Shown here: in pieces, positions 5,895-6,910 of the stretch
Position numbering within the stretch: position 1 is the first letter of the stretch
Layout: every line of letters starts with the position of its first letter
Assembly (NCBI GenBank): GCA_934376945.1
Contig: CAKRPI010000101.1
Location: 1-6,910, forward strand
Direction: 5' to 3'
DNA: 6,910 nt
Origin: an uncultured Lachnospiraceae bacterium
Lineage (GTDB): Bacteria; Bacillota; Clostridia; Lachnospirales; Lachnospiraceae
Notes under the pieces: generated by a model
The model's database searches: none
What the model was told of the DNA's origin: nothing
Seen by the model: only the letters and a program-made list of their open reading frames with translations
Translations under genes and position numbers: made by a program

Positions 5895-6910
5895 ATGAAG
5901 CCAACGACTGTAGAGGGAAGAGAAAAAACAAAAAACGGAATTACAAGGCTGATCTTTTCGGTACTGTGTATTTTGCTGGAAGTCGTGTTCATTCTTTTGC
6001 TGTTTACGCGGCTGAACCGCTATGCAGAAGCGATCAATCTGTTTACGCGGGTGCTCGGCCTGAGCATTATTTTACATATGTATGCATCGCCGATGACAGC
6101 AACGATAAAGATGCCCTGGATTCTTCTGATCCTGGTATTTCCGGTGATGGGGCTTACTCTGTATCTTATGGTCGGATTAAACGGTGGCACCGGAAAAATG
6201 CGGAAACGCTATGAGGAGATCGATGCTCAGCTGCTGCCATTGCTTCCGGAAAATGAAAAAGAGAGGGAAGCGCTGGAGAAGAAAATCCCGCGTGCAGCAA
6301 ATATTTCAGCCTATATTAAGAGAAATGCATTGTATCCGGTGTACCAGAATACGGACGTGACGTATTACGATGAGGCGGAGAAGGGGCTGGAAGCACAGCT
6401 GGAGGACCTTTCAAAGGCACAGCACTTTATTTTTATGGAATACCATGCGATCGAGGATGCTGAGGCGTGGCAGCGGATCCAGCGTGTGCTGGAGGAGCGG
6501 GCGAAGGCCGGCGTCGAGGTGCGCGTGTTTTACGATGACATGGGTTCCATCTGGTTTATCAATACGGATTTCATCAAAAGGATGGAAGCGCTTGGCATTC
6601 GCTGCCGCGTTTTCAATCCGCTTGCGCCGGGCCTGAATTTCTTTTTGAACAATCGGGATCACCGCAAAATCACGGTGATTGACGGAAGGGTTGGGTTTAC
6701 CGGCGGTTACAATCTCGCAAATGAATACTTTAATCTGACTCATCCGTATGGGCAGTGGAAAGACACCGGTATCCGGCTGGAGGGCGATGCAGTCCGTTCA
6801 CTTACGGTGACATTTCTGGAAATGTGGAATGCAGTCAGCGATAAAGACCAGAACGATGCGGATTTCACAAAGTTTCTGCCGGATTATCCGTACGCAGCGA
6901 AGCAGACGGG
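5895..6910 (+). CDS. cls: Cardiolipin synthase, phospholipase D family (partial, 3' end missing)
   Basis: The open frame runs from ATG 5895 past the window end, giving 338 visible codons of a family usually about 480-520 residues long. It should join two phosphatidylglycerol molecules into cardiolipin and glycerol at the cytoplasmic membrane. The N-terminus has hydrophobic segments at about 18-38 and 74-94, with a shorter one at 52-63. The segment from IKMPWILLILVFPVMGLTLY to LMVG matches the PLDc_N region of bacterial cardiolipin synthases. The first catalytic HKD motif is complete: H256, K258 and D263 in HRKITVID, followed by GFTGGYNLANEY. The second HKD motif lies beyond the window. A charged linker (about 100-132) separates membrane and catalytic parts. 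An in-frame TGA at 5856-5858 and the RBS at 5880 support this start. Other PLD-family phosphatidyltransferases are possible, but the N-terminus argues for Cls. Confidence 0.93.
   Translation, partial: MKPTTVEGREKTKNGITRLIFSVLCILLEVVFILLLFTRLNRYAEAINLFTRVLGLSIILHMYASPMTATIKMPWILLILVFPVMGLTLYLMVGLNGGTGKMRKRYEEIDAQLLPLLPENEKEREALEKKIPRAANISAYIKRNALYPVYQNTDVTYYDEAEKGLEAQLEDLSKAQHFIFMEYHAIEDAEAWQRIQRVLEERAKAGVEVRVFYDDMGSIWFINTDFIKRMEALGIRCRVFNPLAPGLNFFLNNRDHRKITVIDGRVGFTGGYNLANEYFNLTHPYGQWKDTGIRLEGDAVRSLTVTFLEMWNAVSDKDQNDADFTKFLPDYPYAAKQT

Noticed and set aside
5636..6214. A 192-codon + strand open frame overlapping the repeat element and the start of cls
   Set aside because: It is out of frame with the cls frame, which carries the PLDc_N and HKD motifs. 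Its product is low in recognisable features and it reads through the MITE, so it is a shadow frame.

Overview
The window looks like chromosome of a clostridial Firmicute, most likely a Lachnospiraceae-type gut bacterium. That placement is an inference. It rests on strong purine-rich Shine-Dalgarno sites, a roughly balanced GC content, a family II inorganic pyrophosphatase with a CBS regulatory insert, and the style of the cardiolipin synthase N-terminus. No species can be named from the sequence alone.

Layout from left to right. A short 3' fragment of an unrecognised + strand gene (to 114) is followed after 29 bases by a 681-residue exported protein of unknown function (144-2189, +), whose blade-like repeats suggest a beta-propeller. 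A stretch of about 270 bases then separates converging genes. It holds the end of an IS66-like repeat (2280-2319) and a strong bidirectional terminator hairpin (2331-2370). On the - strand follow ppaC (2457-4112, CBS-domain manganese pyrophosphatase) and, upstream of it, metY (4214-5506, O-acetylhomoserine sulfhydrylase). Both point left and are about 100 bases apart, with a hairpin between them. A divergent control region (5507-5894) carries a metY promoter candidate on the - strand and a very good sigma-A-type promoter on the + strand (5673-5701). The latter drives a cardiolipin synthase gene (5895 to the window end, +), which is cut off after its first HKD motif.

The most interesting object is not a gene. 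A 142-bp MITE-like element (5725-5866) sits between the cls promoter and the cls ribosome binding site. It has 18-bp terminal inverted repeats in which one end begins GTAA, and it is flanked by a perfect 8-bp direct repeat, which is the signature of IS66-family transposition. Its interior is almost wholly self-complementary: three hairpins sit inside the terminal stem, giving a cloverleaf-like fold that should be transcribed as part of the cls leader. A second copy of one end, identical over 38 bp and inverted, lies 3.4 kb away at 2280-2317, so the ppaC-metY block is bracketed by an inverted repeat.

The genes are mostly housekeeping: pyrophosphate hydrolysis, sulfur amino acid synthesis and membrane lipid synthesis. 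They show no obvious shared pathway, and I see no defence, secretion or biosynthetic system.
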